From CAVRTM01 sp963696105 (GTDB lineage: Bacteria > Actinomycetota > Actinomycetes > Actinomycetales > Dermatophilaceae), in assembly GCA_963696105.1 (NCBI GenBank), contig CAVOIP010000005.1, forward strand, positions 434,001 to 498,000: a stretch of 64,000 nucleotides of DNA, written 5' to 3'. A model generated the notes under the pieces. The model did not search any database, was not told where the DNA came from, and was given only the letters and a program-made list of their open reading frames with translations. Position numbers and translations under genes: made by a program. Of the stretch, positions 28,080-36,671 are shown in pieces. Numbering within the stretch: the stretch's first letter is position 1; the number at the start of each line of letters is the position of its first letter.

Positions 28080-28925
28080 TCAGGCGCCGAGGTTGAAGGT
28101 GTCGGGGTCGGGACCGGTGCGCTCGCCGCGGTCCATTCCCTCGATCGCCGCGAGGTCCTCCGGCTCGAGCTCGAAGTCGAAGATCTGGAAGTTCTCGGCG
28201 ATGCGCGAGGGCGTCACCGACTTGGGGATGACGACGTGGCCGAGCTGCACGTGCCAGCGCAGGACCACCTGGGCGGGGGTGCGCGACAGCCGCTGCGCGA
28301 TCCCGGTGACCACGGGGTCCTGGAGCAGCTCGCCGCCGGAGGCCAGCGGGCTCCAGTCCTCGGTGACGATGCCGTGCTGGGCGTGGAAGGCGCGCAGCTC
28401 GCGCTGCTGGAGACGCGGGTGCAGCTCGATCTGGTTGAGGGCCGGCAGCTCGCCGGTCTCGTCGAGCAGCCGCTGCAGGTGCGCGGGCTGGAAGTTGCAG
28501 ACCCCGGCGGCGCGGATGCGCCCCTGCGCGCGCAGCTCGAGCAGGGCGCGCCAGGTGTCGACGTACGCGTCCTTGGCCGGGACCGGCCAGTGGATCAGGT
28601 AGAGGTCGACGACGTCCTGGCCGAGGCGCTTGGCGGAGGCGTCGAAGGAGCGCAGCGTGGCGTCGTAGCCCTGCTGGTCGTTCCACACCTTGGTGGTCAG
28701 GAAGATCTCCTGCCGCGGGACGTCGGTGCGGGCGAGGGCCCGGCCGACGCCGTCCTCGTTCTCGTAGGCCGCTGCGGTGTCGATGCTGCGGTAGCCGACC
28801 TCGAGGGCCGTGGTCACCGCGTCGGTCACGTCGGCGTCCGGGACCTGCCAGACGCCGAAGCCGAGCTGCGGGATGTCGATGGTGGTGGAGCCTGCGGACA
28901 GGGACACGTCGGGTACGGAGGTCAT
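28080..28925 (-). CDS. Aldo/keto reductase
   Basis: A 281-residue NADPH-dependent reductase of the AKR5 (2,5-diketo-D-gluconate reductase-like) group, reducing aldehydes or ketones to alcohols. The catalytic tetrad is complete: D49 and Y54 in SIDTAAAYENE, K79 in FLTTKVWND, and H112 in YLIHWP. The cofactor site VIPKSVTPSRIAEN near 240-255 is also intact. The natural substrate is not apparent. It is a single gene; a TACCCT -10 box ends 6 nt before the ATG, and it diverges from accA. Confidence 0.9.
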   Translation of the reverse strand: MTSVPDVSLSAGSTTIDIPQLGFGVWQVPDADVTDAVTTALEVGYRSIDTAAAYENEDGVGRALARTDVPRQEIFLTTKVWNDQQGYDATLRSFDASAKRLGQDVVDLYLIHWPVPAKDAYVDTWRALLELRAQGRIRAAGVCNFQPAHLQRLLDETGELPALNQIELHPRLQQRELRAFHAQHGIVTEDWSPLASGGELLQDPVVTGIAQRLSRTPAQVVLRWHVQLGHVVIPKSVTPSRIAENFQIFDFELEPEDLAAIEGMDRGERTGPDPDTFNLGA

Positions 28926-28931
28926 GCTCCG

Positions 28932-28937
28932 AGGGTA
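28932..28937 (-). promoter_or_regulatory. -10 box of aldo/keto reductase promoter
   Basis: TACCCT on the minus strand, 6 nt before the ATG (28925). It diverges from the accA -10 box about 50 bp away. Confidence 0.55.
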
Positions 28938-28986
28938 GGCGTCGCACCGTGGCAGACGTCATCCCGGTCAGCCTTCGGGCACCCGC

Positions 28987-28992
28987 TAGGCT
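28987..28992 (+). promoter_or_regulatory. -10 box of accA promoter
   Basis: TAGGCT, 8 nt before the accA ATG, with no Shine-Dalgarno sequence. Identical hexamer to those of accD, PNP and the RDD gene. Confidence 0.6.
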
Positions 28993-29000
28993 CCGCTGCC

Positions 29001-30770
29001 ATGGCTCCCATCAGATCAGTGTTGATCGCCAACCGCGGTGAGATCGCCGTCCGGATCGCCCGGGCCTGCAAGGACAGCGGGGTGCGGTCGGTGGCCGTGT
29101 ACGCCGACCCGGACCGTGACGCGCTGCACGTGAAGGTCGCCGACGAGGCGTATGCGCTGGGCGGCTCCACCCCCGGCGAGAGCTACCTGGTGGTCGAGAA
29201 GCTGCTGGACGTCGCCCGCCGCAGCGGCGCGGACGCGGTGCACCCCGGCTACGGGTTCCTCGCCGAGAACGCCTCCTTCGCCCAGGCGGTGCTGGACGCC
29301 GGGCTGACCTGGATCGGCCCCTCCCCCGCGGCGATCGACGCCCTCGGCGACAAGGTCAAGGCCCGTCACATCGCGGCGCGCGCCAACGCCCCTCTCGTGC
29401 CGGGCACGCCTGACCCGGTCGAGAACGCCGAGGAGATCGTCGCCTTCGCGAAGGAGCACGGCCTGCCGGTGGCGATCAAGGCGGCGTACGGCGGCGGCGG
29501 CCGGGGGCTCAAGGTCGCCCGCACGCTGGAGGAGGTCCCCGAGCTGTTCGAGTCGGCCACCCGCGAGGCCGTCTCGGCGTTCGGTCGCGGCGAGTGCTTC
29601 GTCGAGCGCTACCTGGACCGGCCCCGCCACGTCGAGACCCAGTGCCTGGCCGACCTGCACGGCAACGTGGTCGTGGTCTCCACCCGCGACTGCTCGCTGC
29701 AGCGCCGGCACCAGAAGCTCGTCGAGGAGGCCCCGGCGCCGTTCCTCACCGCCGAGCAGAACGCCGAGCTGGTGCGCGCCTCGAAGGCGATCCTCACCGA
29801 GGCGTCGTACGCCGGTGCGGGCACGTGCGAGTTCCTCGTCGGCCAGGACGGCACCATCTCCTTCCTGGAGGTCAACACGCGACTGCAGGTCGAGCACCCC
29901 GTGACCGAGGAGGTCACCGGCATCGACCTGGTGCGCGAGCAGCTGCGCATCGCCGAGGGCCAGGAGATCGGCTATCCCGACCCGGCCCCTGCCCGGCACT
30001 CGATCGAGTTCCGGATCAACGGCGAGGACGCGGGCCGGGGCTTCCTGCCCGCCCCCGGTGTGGTCTCGGTGTTCCGGCCCCCGTCGGGACCGGGCGTGCG
30101 CCTGGACTCCGGGGTCGAGGCCGGCGACGTCGTCGGCGGCGCGTTCGACTCGATGCTGGCCAAGCTGGTCATCACCGGCCGCAACCGGCAGGAGGCGCTC
30201 GAGCGGTCCCGCCGCGCGCTGGCCGAGTTCGTGGTCGAGGGCATGCCCACCGTGCTGCCGTTCCACCGGGCCGTGGTCAGCGACGCGGCCTTCGCCCCCG
30301 AGGACCCCGAGCAGCCCTTCAGCGTGCACACCCGCTGGATCGAGACCGAGTTCGACAACACCATCCCCGCCTACGACGGGCCCATCGCCTCGGCTCCCGA
30401 GGCGGCCGGCGAGCGGCAGAGCGTCGTGGTCGAGGTCGGCGGCAAGCGCCTGGAGGTCATCCTGCCCGGCGGCCTGTCCCTCGCCGGGGGTGGGGCGGCG
30501 AAGAAGAAGGCGCCCAAGCGCTCGGGCGGCGCCCGGTCCGGCGCCGCGGTCTCCGGCAGCACCCTCACCGCACCGATGCAGGGGACGATCGTCAAGATCG
30601 CCGTCGAGGAGGGTCAGTCGGTCGAGGCCGGCGACCTGGTCGTGGTGCTCGAGGCGATGAAGATGGAGCAGCCGATCACCGCGCACAAGGCAGGGACCAT
30701 CACCGGGCTCAAGGCGACCGTCGGCCAGACCGTGAGCAACGGCGCGGTCCTCGCCGACATCACCGACTGA
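29001..30770 (+). CDS. accA: Acetyl/propionyl-CoA carboxylase alpha subunit (biotin carboxylase-BCCP)
   Basis: A 589-residue fusion of biotin carboxylase and biotin carboxyl carrier protein that carboxylates its own biotin for AccD partners. The biotin carboxylase part (1-450) has VLIANRGEIAVRIARACK, the ATP-grasp loop AYGGGGRGLKVA, and FLEVNTRLQVEHPVTE. A Lys/Gly/Ala-rich linker near 505-520 leads to the BCCP domain, with biotinyl lysine K554 in EAMKMEQP. The length fits the AccA3-like alpha subunits of actinobacteria. It is monocistronic, ending in a perfect hairpin; carboxyltransferases are encoded at 6.8 and 23.6 kb. Confidence 0.95.
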   Translation: MAPIRSVLIANRGEIAVRIARACKDSGVRSVAVYADPDRDALHVKVADEAYALGGSTPGESYLVVEKLLDVARRSGADAVHPGYGFLAENASFAQAVLDAGLTWIGPSPAAIDALGDKVKARHIAARANAPLVPGTPDPVENAEEIVAFAKEHGLPVAIKAAYGGGGRGLKVARTLEEVPELFESATREAVSAFGRGECFVERYLDRPRHVETQCLADLHGNVVVVSTRDCSLQRRHQKLVEEAPAPFLTAEQNAELVRASKAILTEASYAGAGTCEFLVGQDGTISFLEVNTRLQVEHPVTEEVTGIDLVREQLRIAEGQEIGYPDPAPARHSIEFRINGEDAGRGFLPAPGVVSVFRPPSGPGVRLDSGVEAGDVVGGAFDSMLAKLVITGRNRQEALERSRRALAEFVVEGMPTVLPFHRAVVSDAAFAPEDPEQPFSVHTRWIETEFDNTIPAYDGPIASAPEAAGERQSVVVEVGGKRLEVILPGGLSLAGGGAAKKKAPKRSGGARSGAAVSGSTLTAPMQGTIVKIAVEEGQSVEAGDLVVVLEAMKMEQPITAHKAGTITGLKATVGQTVSNGAVLADITD

Positions 30771-30798
30771 GCGCCCGGCGTCAGGCGACGCCGGGCGC
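30771..30798. terminator. Bidirectional terminator hairpin after accA
   Basis: A perfect 12-bp stem, GCGCCCGGCGTC / GACGCCGGGCGC, with loop AGGC, starts directly after the accA stop and contains the stop codon of the convergent proline-rich gene. Confidence 0.75.
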
Positions 30799-31026
30799 CG
30801 GGCTCCCGAACGCCGGACCCGGCTCGGGCAGTGGCGTGGGATCCGGCCCCGGCGACGGCTCGTCGGGCACCGGTGGCAGGGGCTCGGGGCTGGGCGGACC
30901 GGGAGGACCGGGCGACGGCGGCGTCGGCTCCGGTGGTGGCGGCCCGGGTGTGGGCATCGGGTCGGGCACCGGCTCCGGTGACGGCAGCGGCCCGGGCTCG
31001 GTCGGGGGGAACACGTCGGCAACCAT
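30781..31026 (-). CDS. Proline-rich small protein of unknown function
   Basis: An 81-residue product that I do not recognise. After MVADVF it is a run of Pro with Glu, Ser, Gly, Asp and Thr (PEP, PSP and PDP units), about half proline, acidic, with no signal peptide or membrane segment, and surely disordered. Low-complexity frames arise easily in such GC-rich DNA. In its favour, a TAGGGT box sits 6 nt before the ATG, as for other leaderless genes here, and its stop lies inside a terminator hairpin shared with accA. I rate it a probable real gene. Confidence 0.5.
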   Translation of the reverse strand: MVADVFPPTEPGPLPSPEPVPDPMPTPGPPPPEPTPPSPGPPGPPSPEPLPPVPDEPSPGPDPTPLPEPGPAFGSPAPGVA

Positions 31027-31032
31027 CGTCCG

Positions 31033-31038
31033 ACCCTA
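31033..31038 (-). promoter_or_regulatory. -10 box of proline-rich gene
   Basis: TAGGGT on the minus strand, 6 nt before the ATG at 31026. It is the main support that this small frame is expressed. Confidence 0.45.
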
Positions 31039-31116
31039 GCCACCTGCGCGCCGGCCGCAACGGCCCGCGCGCCGTACGGTCCGGCCGCCGTGCGTGGTGG
31101 CGGACCCGCCCGGCGT

Positions 31117-32517
31117 TCAGTCCAGGGAGTGCAGCCGCCGCGCGGCCTCGGCGATCGAGCCGGACATCGAGGGGTAGACCGTGATCGTGTTGGCCACCTG
31201 GTCGACGGTCAGGCGGTGCTGGACCGCGAGCGCCACGGGGAAGATCAGCTCGGAGGCGCGGGGGGCGACGACCACCCCGCCGACGACGATGTTGCTGCCG
31301 TTGCGGGCGAACAGCTTGACGAAGCCGTCCTGCATGTTCTGCATCTTGGCGCGGGGGTTGGTGGCCAGCGGCAGCATGACCGAGCGGGCCTCGGTGCCGG
31401 CCGCGTCGATGTCGCGCTGGGAGGCGCCGACGGTCGCGATCTCGGGGTCGGTGAAGATGTTGGCGCTCACGCCCCGGAGGTTCAGTGGCGCCACGGCGTC
31501 GCCGAGGGCGTGCCACATCGCCACCCTGCCCTGCATCGCGGCCACCGAGGCGAGCGGGAGCACCCCGGTGCAGTCGCCGGCGGCGTAGATCCCGGGGACC
31601 GACGTGCGCGACACCCGGTCGACCTGGACGTGCCCGGCGCGTCCGAGGGCCACGCCTGCCTCCTCCAGCCCCAGCCCGGCGGTCTGAGGGACCGACCCGA
31701 CCGCGAGCAGGACGTGCGAGCCGGTGACCTCGCGGCCGTCCTCCAGCCGCACCACCACGCCGTTCCCCACGCGCTCGGCTGACGCGGCGCGGGAGCGGTT
31801 CATCACCTGCATGCCCCGACGTCGGAAGACCCCCTCGATGACGGCGGCCGCGTCGGCGTCCTCGCCGGGCAGGACGCGGTCCCGCGAGGACACCAGGACG
31901 ACCTCGCTGCCCAACCCGAGGTAGGCGTGGGCCAGCTCCGCACCGGTGACGCCCGAGCCCACCACGATGAGCTTCTCGGGCAGCTCCTGCAGGTCGTAGA
32001 TCTGCTGCCAGGTCAGGATGCGCTCGCCGTCGGGCCTGGCCGAGGCCATGGTCCGCGGCGTCGCTCCCGTGGCCACCAGCAGGACGTCGGCGTGGATCTC
32101 CTCGCTGTCGCCGGAGGCGCCCTCCAGCAGGACCCGTCCCGGTGCCAGCACGCGGCCCACGCCGCGGAGGACCCGCACCCCGTCAGCCTCCAGGCGCGCC
32201 TGGATGTCGTGGCTCTGGGCGGAGGCCAGGCCGAGCACCCGGGCGTTGACGGCCTTGAGGTCCGCCGACGCCGCCGAGCCGGGGGCGCCGCCGTCCACGT
32301 TGACCCCCATGCCCCCGGCGACCTCGAACCGGGTCATGAAGTCCGACGTGGAGATGAGGGTCTTGCTGGGCACGCAGTCGGTGAGGACGGCTGCGCCGCC
32401 GACACCGTCACGCTCCACCACGGTGACCGTGGCTCCGAGCTGGGCGGCAACGAGCGCTGCCTCGTAGCCACCGGGGCCACCACCGAGGACGACGACGGAC
32501 GTATGGCGTTCGCTCAC
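31117..32517 (-). CDS. lpdA: NAD(P)H:quinone oxidoreductase, LpdA-type flavoprotein disulfide reductase homologue
   Basis: A 466-residue FAD/NAD(P) flavoprotein of the dihydrolipoamide dehydrogenase family. The FAD site VVVLGGGPGGYEAALVAA (8-25) and NAD site VVGSGVTGAELAHAYLGLG are normal. The redox disulfide is broken: in GGAAVLTDCVPSK, C48 remains but the first Cys position is Ala43. The C-terminal segment also lacks the usual HxHPT base motif. Loss of both features marks the mycobacterial LpdA (Rv3303c) group, which reduces quinones and not lipoamide. The GTG start gives a standard N-terminus. Many databases would label it dihydrolipoamide dehydrogenase. Confidence 0.85.
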   Translation of the reverse strand: MSERHTSVVVLGGGPGGYEAALVAAQLGATVTVVERDGVGGAAVLTDCVPSKTLISTSDFMTRFEVAGGMGVNVDGGAPGSAASADLKAVNARVLGLASAQSHDIQARLEADGVRVLRGVGRVLAPGRVLLEGASGDSEEIHADVLLVATGATPRTMASARPDGERILTWQQIYDLQELPEKLIVVGSGVTGAELAHAYLGLGSEVVLVSSRDRVLPGEDADAAAVIEGVFRRRGMQVMNRSRAASAERVGNGVVVRLEDGREVTGSHVLLAVGSVPQTAGLGLEEAGVALGRAGHVQVDRVSRTSVPGIYAAGDCTGVLPLASVAAMQGRVAMWHALGDAVAPLNLRGVSANIFTDPEIATVGASQRDIDAAGTEARSVMLPLATNPRAKMQNMQDGFVKLFARNGSNIVVGGVVVAPRASELIFPVALAVQHRLTVDQVANTITVYPSMSGSIAEAARRLHSLD

Positions 32518-32641
32518 GTGCGCTATCCAACCACCCGTGCTCCCGCGGACCTATCCGTGGCCGGGCGTCCACCCCCCGGATGTCTTCTGTTCGTGCGGAA
32601 CCGTGATGCTCTTCCCCTCCCCACCCGGTGGCCGCAGGGCA

Positions 32642-32647
32642 TACCCT
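32642..32647 (+). promoter_or_regulatory. Possible -10 box of the ABC importer operon
   Basis: TACCCT, about 46 nt before the binding-protein GTG, leaving a short leader with GGAGG. No clear -35 is seen. Confidence 0.35.
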
Positions 32648-32692
32648 GCGGCGAACGACCACCCGGGATCGACATGAGCACTGGAGGCTTGC

Positions 32693-33832
32693 GTGAACGG
32701 ACCATCTCGTCGACGAACGGGTGCCGCGGTACTGGCCACAGCCACCCTCATCGGCATCGCCGCCTGCTCGCCACCCCCCAAGACCTCGGGCGGGTCCGGC
32801 AGCAGTGCCGACAAGGCGGCCACGGCGACGTCCGCCACCGCGGCCGGAGGGATGGACGCGCTGGTCGCCGCGGCCAAGAAGGAGGGCACGCTCAACGTCA
32901 TCGCCCTGCCCCCCGACTGGGCCAACTACGGCGAGATCATCAAGGCGTTCCAGGCCAAGTACGGCGTCACGGTCGCCAGCGCCCAGCCGGACGCCTCCAG
33001 CGCCGACGAGATCACCGCGGCCAAGAACCTGCAGGGCCAGTCCAAGGCGCCCGACGTCTTCGACCTCAGCGCCGCCGTCGCAGCCGCCAACACGAGCCTG
33101 TTCGCGCCGTACAAGGTCGCGACGTTCGCCGACGTGCCGGAGAAGCTGAAGGACCCGAGCGGCACCTGGGTCAACGACTACGGCGGCTTCATGAGCATCG
33201 GCTACGACGGCAAGCTGCCGACCGTGACCACCGTGTCGGACCTGCTCAAGCCGCAGTTCAAGGGCAAGGTCGCGCTCAACGGCGACCCCACCAAGGCCGG
33301 GGCCGGCTTCAGCGGGGTGGTCATGGCCGCCATCGCCCAGGGCGGCTCGCCGGACGACATCAGCAAGGGCGTCGACTTCTTCAAGCAGCTCAAGGCCGCC
33401 GGCAACTTCCTGCCGGTCGACCCCACGCCAGCGACCATCGAGTCCGGCCAGACACCGGTGGTCATCGACTGGGACTACCTCAACGTCGCCCAGGGCGCCA
33501 AGCTCAAGGGCAAGGTGGACTGGAAGACCGTCGTGCCGCCCAACGCGGCCGTCGGCGGCTACTACGTGCAGGCCATCAACAAGGACGCCCCGCACCCGGC
33601 CGCCGCGCGCCTGTGGGAGGAGTTCCTGTACTCCGACCAGGGCCAGAACCTCTGGCTGAAGGGTGGCGCGCGGCCCGTGCGCGAGCAGGCCATGGTCAAG
33701 GCGGGCACCATCGACAAGGCGGCGCACAACGCGCTGCCCAAGACCGAGAGCACGCCCGTCCTGCTGACCCAGGCGCAGAGCGACAAGGCGGCCGAGTACC
33801 TCAAGGTCAACTGGGCCAAGGCCGTTGGCTGA
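32693..33832 (+). CDS. ABC transporter substrate-binding lipoprotein
   Basis: A 379-residue extracellular lipoprotein that delivers ligand to the permeases encoded next. A Sec signal peptide ends in the lipobox GIAAC with C25 lipidated. A Ser/Ala/Thr-rich linker (30-50) precedes a bacterial extracellular solute-binding domain of the PotD/FbpA-like type (GTLNVIALPPDWANYGEII, TPVVIDWDYLN, GGYYVQAINKDAPHPAAA). GTG 32693 has GGAGG 5 nt upstream. The permease start overlaps its stop. Polyamine, thiamine or iron-type ligands are all possible for this class; the sequence alone does not choose. Confidence 0.88.
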   Translation: MNGPSRRRTGAAVLATATLIGIAACSPPPKTSGGSGSSADKAATATSATAAGGMDALVAAAKKEGTLNVIALPPDWANYGEIIKAFQAKYGVTVASAQPDASSADEITAAKNLQGQSKAPDVFDLSAAVAAANTSLFAPYKVATFADVPEKLKDPSGTWVNDYGGFMSIGYDGKLPTVTTVSDLLKPQFKGKVALNGDPTKAGAGFSGVVMAAIAQGGSPDDISKGVDFFKQLKAAGNFLPVDPTPATIESGQTPVVIDWDYLNVAQGAKLKGKVDWKTVVPPNAAVGGYYVQAINKDAPHPAAARLWEEFLYSDQGQNLWLKGGARPVREQAMVKAGTIDKAAHNALPKTESTPVLLTQAQSDKAAEYLKVNWAKAVG

Positions 33833-34727
33833 GCTGACCGCGCCCGGCACCACGGTGGCCCCCGGTCGCCCGACCTCCCGTCGGCCGACCGGGGCGCTGC
33901 TGGGAGTGCTGCCCTTCTTCGGCTACACCGCGGTGTTCCTCCTCACCCCGACGCTCGTCGTCGTCGTGGGGGCGTTCCTGGGCGACGGCAACCGCCCCAG
34001 CCTGGGCAACGTCACCGCCCTGACCCAGCCGCAGGTCGTCTCGGCCTTCGTCAACTCGGTCATCCTGTCGGCGGTCACGGCAGTGCTCGGAGCCGTGTTC
34101 GGCGCCCTCCTGTCGTACGCCGTGGCCACCGGCCGTCCCGGCGGCACGCTGCGGCGGATCATGACGGCGCTGTGTGGGGTGCTCGCCCAGTTCGGCGGCG
34201 TGACCCTGGCTTTCGCCTTCGTCGCGACCGTGGGGATGCAGGGGTTCGTGACCATCTGGCTGCAGAAGGTCGGCGTCGACCTCGCCGGCAGCACGTGGCT
34301 GTTCGAGCCGACGCGAGGGCTCGTGCTGGTCTACACGTACTTCCAGATCCCGCTCATGCTCATCGTCTTCCTGCCCGCCGTCGAGGGCCTGCGCCCGCAG
34401 TGGCGCGAGGCGGCCGAGACCCTCGGCGGGAGCACTTGGGACTACTGGCGCCACGTCGCCGGGCCGATCCTCGCCCCGTCGTTCATCGGGGCGCTGCTGC
34501 TGCTGTTCACCAACGCCTTCAGCGCCTACGCGACCGCGGCCGCCCTGGTCTCCCAGGGGTCCCCGATCATCCCCCTGCAGATCGGCGGCGCGCTCAGCTC
34601 CGAGGTGCTCCTCGGCCAGCAGAACGTCGGCAAGGCCATGGCCCTCGGCATGGTCGTCATCGTGGCGGTGGTCATGACCCTCTACACGGTGCTCGAGCGG
34701 CGTACGACCCGGTGGTTGGGCCGGTGA
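33825..34727 (+). CDS. ABC transporter permease (first)
   Basis: A 300-residue inner-membrane permease of the PotB/ThiP-like BPD_transp_1 family with about six helices. The ATPase-coupling EAA loop is visible as WREAAETLGGSTWDYWRHVAGPIL cut around residues 190-212. TTG 33825 overlaps the binding-protein gene by 8 nt, and the alternative GTG a few codons on would also keep all helices. The end overlaps the second permease as GTGA, so the operon is tightly coupled. Confidence 0.87.
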   Translation: MAELTAPGTTVAPGRPTSRRPTGALLGVLPFFGYTAVFLLTPTLVVVVGAFLGDGNRPSLGNVTALTQPQVVSAFVNSVILSAVTAVLGAVFGALLSYAVATGRPGGTLRRIMTALCGVLAQFGGVTLAFAFVATVGMQGFVTIWLQKVGVDLAGSTWLFEPTRGLVLVYTYFQIPLMLIVFLPAVEGLRPQWREAAETLGGSTWDYWRHVAGPILAPSFIGALLLLFTNAFSAYATAAALVSQGSPIIPLQIGGALSSEVLLGQQNVGKAMALGMVVIVAVVMTLYTVLERRTTRWLGR

Positions 34728-35542
34728 GGCTGCAGGCCGCCCGGCGACGCCGGCAGGCATGGTTCCGGCACGTGGTGGTGGGGGTGATCGGCCTCTTCTT
34801 CGCGCTGCCGCTGGTCGCCATGCTCGAGTTCACGACCCGTGCACCCGGCGGCGGACGGTCCCTGGACACGTGGGCCACCCTGCTCGACGTCAGCGCGGTC
34901 AACCGCGACTACCCGGAGCTCAAGACAGGGCTCATCGCCTCGGCCGGGCTGGCGGTGCTCACCGTCGCGATCATGCTCCTGCTGCTGGTGCCGACGATGA
35001 CGTGGGTGCGGCTGCGGCTGCCCGGCATGCGTCGCACGATCGAGTTCGTCTGCCTGCTGCCGCTCACCATCCCCGCCATCGTGCTGGTGGTCGGCCTGGC
35101 GCCCGTCTACGCCTGGGTGACCTACTTCCTCGGGGAGTCCTCAGTCTGGCTGTGCTTCGCGTACGTCGTCCTGGTGCTCCCCTACGCCTACCGGGCGCTG
35201 GACGCCGGGCTGAGCGCCATCGACGTCAAGACGCTCGCGGAGGCGGCCCGCTCGCTGGGCGCGAGCTGGTTCACCGTGATGTGGCGGGTGATCCTGCCCA
35301 ACATCCGCACCGCCGTCCTGCTGGCGGCCTTCCTGTCGGTGGCGCTGGTCCTCGGCGAGTTCACCATCGCCAGCCTGCTCAACCGCGACAACCTGCAGGT
35401 GGCGATCAACCTGCTCGGCAAGCGCAACGCCTCGATCTCGATCGCCGTGTCCTTCGCCGCCCTGCTCGTCGCGTTCCTGGTGCTGTTCGCCATGTCCTTC
35501 GTCGGCAACGGCCGCCGCGTCCGCCGCTCCAAGGAGAGCTGA
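34724..35542 (+). CDS. ABC transporter permease (second)
   Basis: A 272-residue permease of the PotC-like family with about six helices. The EAA loop is EAARSLGASWFTVMWRVILP (about 173-192). It forms a heterodimer with the first permease. GTG 34724 overlaps the preceding stop by 4 nt; the frame remains open far upstream, but that part is a shadow of the first permease. An AAGGAG Shine-Dalgarno site for the ATPase gene lies inside its last codons. Confidence 0.87.
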   Translation: MRLQAARRRRQAWFRHVVVGVIGLFFALPLVAMLEFTTRAPGGGRSLDTWATLLDVSAVNRDYPELKTGLIASAGLAVLTVAIMLLLLVPTMTWVRLRLPGMRRTIEFVCLLPLTIPAIVLVVGLAPVYAWVTYFLGESSVWLCFAYVVLVLPYAYRALDAGLSAIDVKTLAEAARSLGASWFTVMWRVILPNIRTAVLLAAFLSVALVLGEFTIASLLNRDNLQVAINLLGKRNASISIAVSFAALLVAFLVLFAMSFVGNGRRVRRSKES

Positions 35543-36622
35543 ATGTCCACCCACCTCGCGTCCGTCCGGGACGACGCCACCACCAAGGGCGTCGGCGTCC
35601 GCCTGACGGACCTGCGCCGCAGCTACGGCACCGTGCAGGCCCTCGACGGCCTGACGCTGTCGATCGAGCCCGGCGAGCTGGTCGCGCTGCTGGGACCCTC
35701 CGGCTGCGGCAAGACCACCGCCCTGCGGCTGCTCGCCGGCCTGGAGGACGCCGACGGGGGCCGCGTCGAGGTGGGCGGCCGCGACATCACGAAGGTGCCC
35801 ACCAACAAGCGGGACATGGGGATGGTCTTCCAGGCGTACAGCCTGTTCCCGCACATGACGACCCGGCAGAACGTCGAGTTCGGGCTGCAGCTGCGCGGCA
35901 TCGCCGGGGCCAAGCGCCGCGCGCGGGCCACCGAGATGCTGGAGCTCGTCGGCCTGGAGACCCAGGCCGACCGCTACGCCCACCAGCTCTCCGGCGGACA
36001 GCAGCAGCGGGTCGCCCTGGCCCGGGCCCTGGCCATCGCGCCGCAGGTGCTGCTGCTCGACGAGCCGCTGTCGGCCCTGGACGCCAAGGTCCGGGTGCAG
36101 CTGAGGGAGGAGATCCGGCGGATCCAGCTCGAGGTCGGCACGACCACCCTGTTCGTCACCCACGACCAGGAGGAGGCCCTCGCCGTCGCCGACCGCGTCG
36201 GGGTCATGCGCGCCGGCAACCTCGAGCAGCTGGCGGCCCCCCGGGAGCTGTACGCCCGTCCCGCCACCGCGTTCGTCGCCGACTTCGTGGGGCTGACCAA
36301 CCGCCTGGCGGCGACCGTGGACTCCGGACGGGCGCACGTGCTCGGGGCCAGCGTCCCGTTGCTGCCGGGCTCGGCGCAGTCAGGGGCCGCGACCGTCCTC
36401 ATCCGCCCGGAGGCGCTGGCCGTCACCGAGGACGCGAACGGCACCGCCACCGTCGTGACCTCGAGCTTCCTCGGCTCCCTCGGGCGGGTCACCGCGCGGA
36501 CCGACGGCGGCGAGACGGTGATCGCCCAGATCGACAACGCCGCCGTCACGGGGTTCTCCCCCGGGGATCGCGTGACCATCACTCCTCGCCCGGACCCGGC
36601 GTTGGCCATCTCGGCCGACTGA
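35543..36622 (+). CDS. ABC transporter ATP-binding protein
   Basis: A 359-residue ATPase that energises the importer. Walker A GPSGCGKT (51-58), Q-loop VFQAYSLFPHMT, signature LSGGQQQR (about 149-156), Walker B LLLDEPLSALD and switch VTHDQEEAL are all present. A C-terminal TOBE domain (about 275-355) marks the PotA/FbpC/MalK-like group that handles polyamines, iron, sulfate or thiamine. The ATG follows the permease TGA directly, with AAGGAG at 35531-35536. It is the last gene of the four-gene operon. Confidence 0.9.
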   Translation: MSTHLASVRDDATTKGVGVRLTDLRRSYGTVQALDGLTLSIEPGELVALLGPSGCGKTTALRLLAGLEDADGGRVEVGGRDITKVPTNKRDMGMVFQAYSLFPHMTTRQNVEFGLQLRGIAGAKRRARATEMLELVGLETQADRYAHQLSGGQQQRVALARALAIAPQVLLLDEPLSALDAKVRVQLREEIRRIQLEVGTTTLFVTHDQEEALAVADRVGVMRAGNLEQLAAPRELYARPATAFVADFVGLTNRLAATVDSGRAHVLGASVPLLPGSAQSGAATVLIRPEALAVTEDANGTATVVTSSFLGSLGRVTARTDGGETVIAQIDNAAVTGFSPGDRVTITPRPDPALAISAD

Positions 36623-36658
36623 CCCAACTCGGCTCCGGCAACAGCGGATCCGCCCCGC

Positions 36659-36664
36659 TAGGCT
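36659..36664 (+). promoter_or_regulatory. -10 box of the PNP operon
   Basis: TAGGCT, 7 nt before the GTG at 36672. It starts the purine nucleoside phosphorylase-mutase transcript separately from the ABC operon. Confidence 0.6.
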
Positions 36665-36671
36665 GCGGCGC

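Noticed and set aside
29001..30770. Pyruvate carboxylase
   Set aside because: The protein has only biotin carboxylase and BCCP domains (589 residues), with no central carboxyltransferase.
31117..32517. Pyruvate dehydrogenase E3 subunit
   Set aside because: The redox disulfide and C-terminal base motif are missing and no E1/E2 genes are adjacent.
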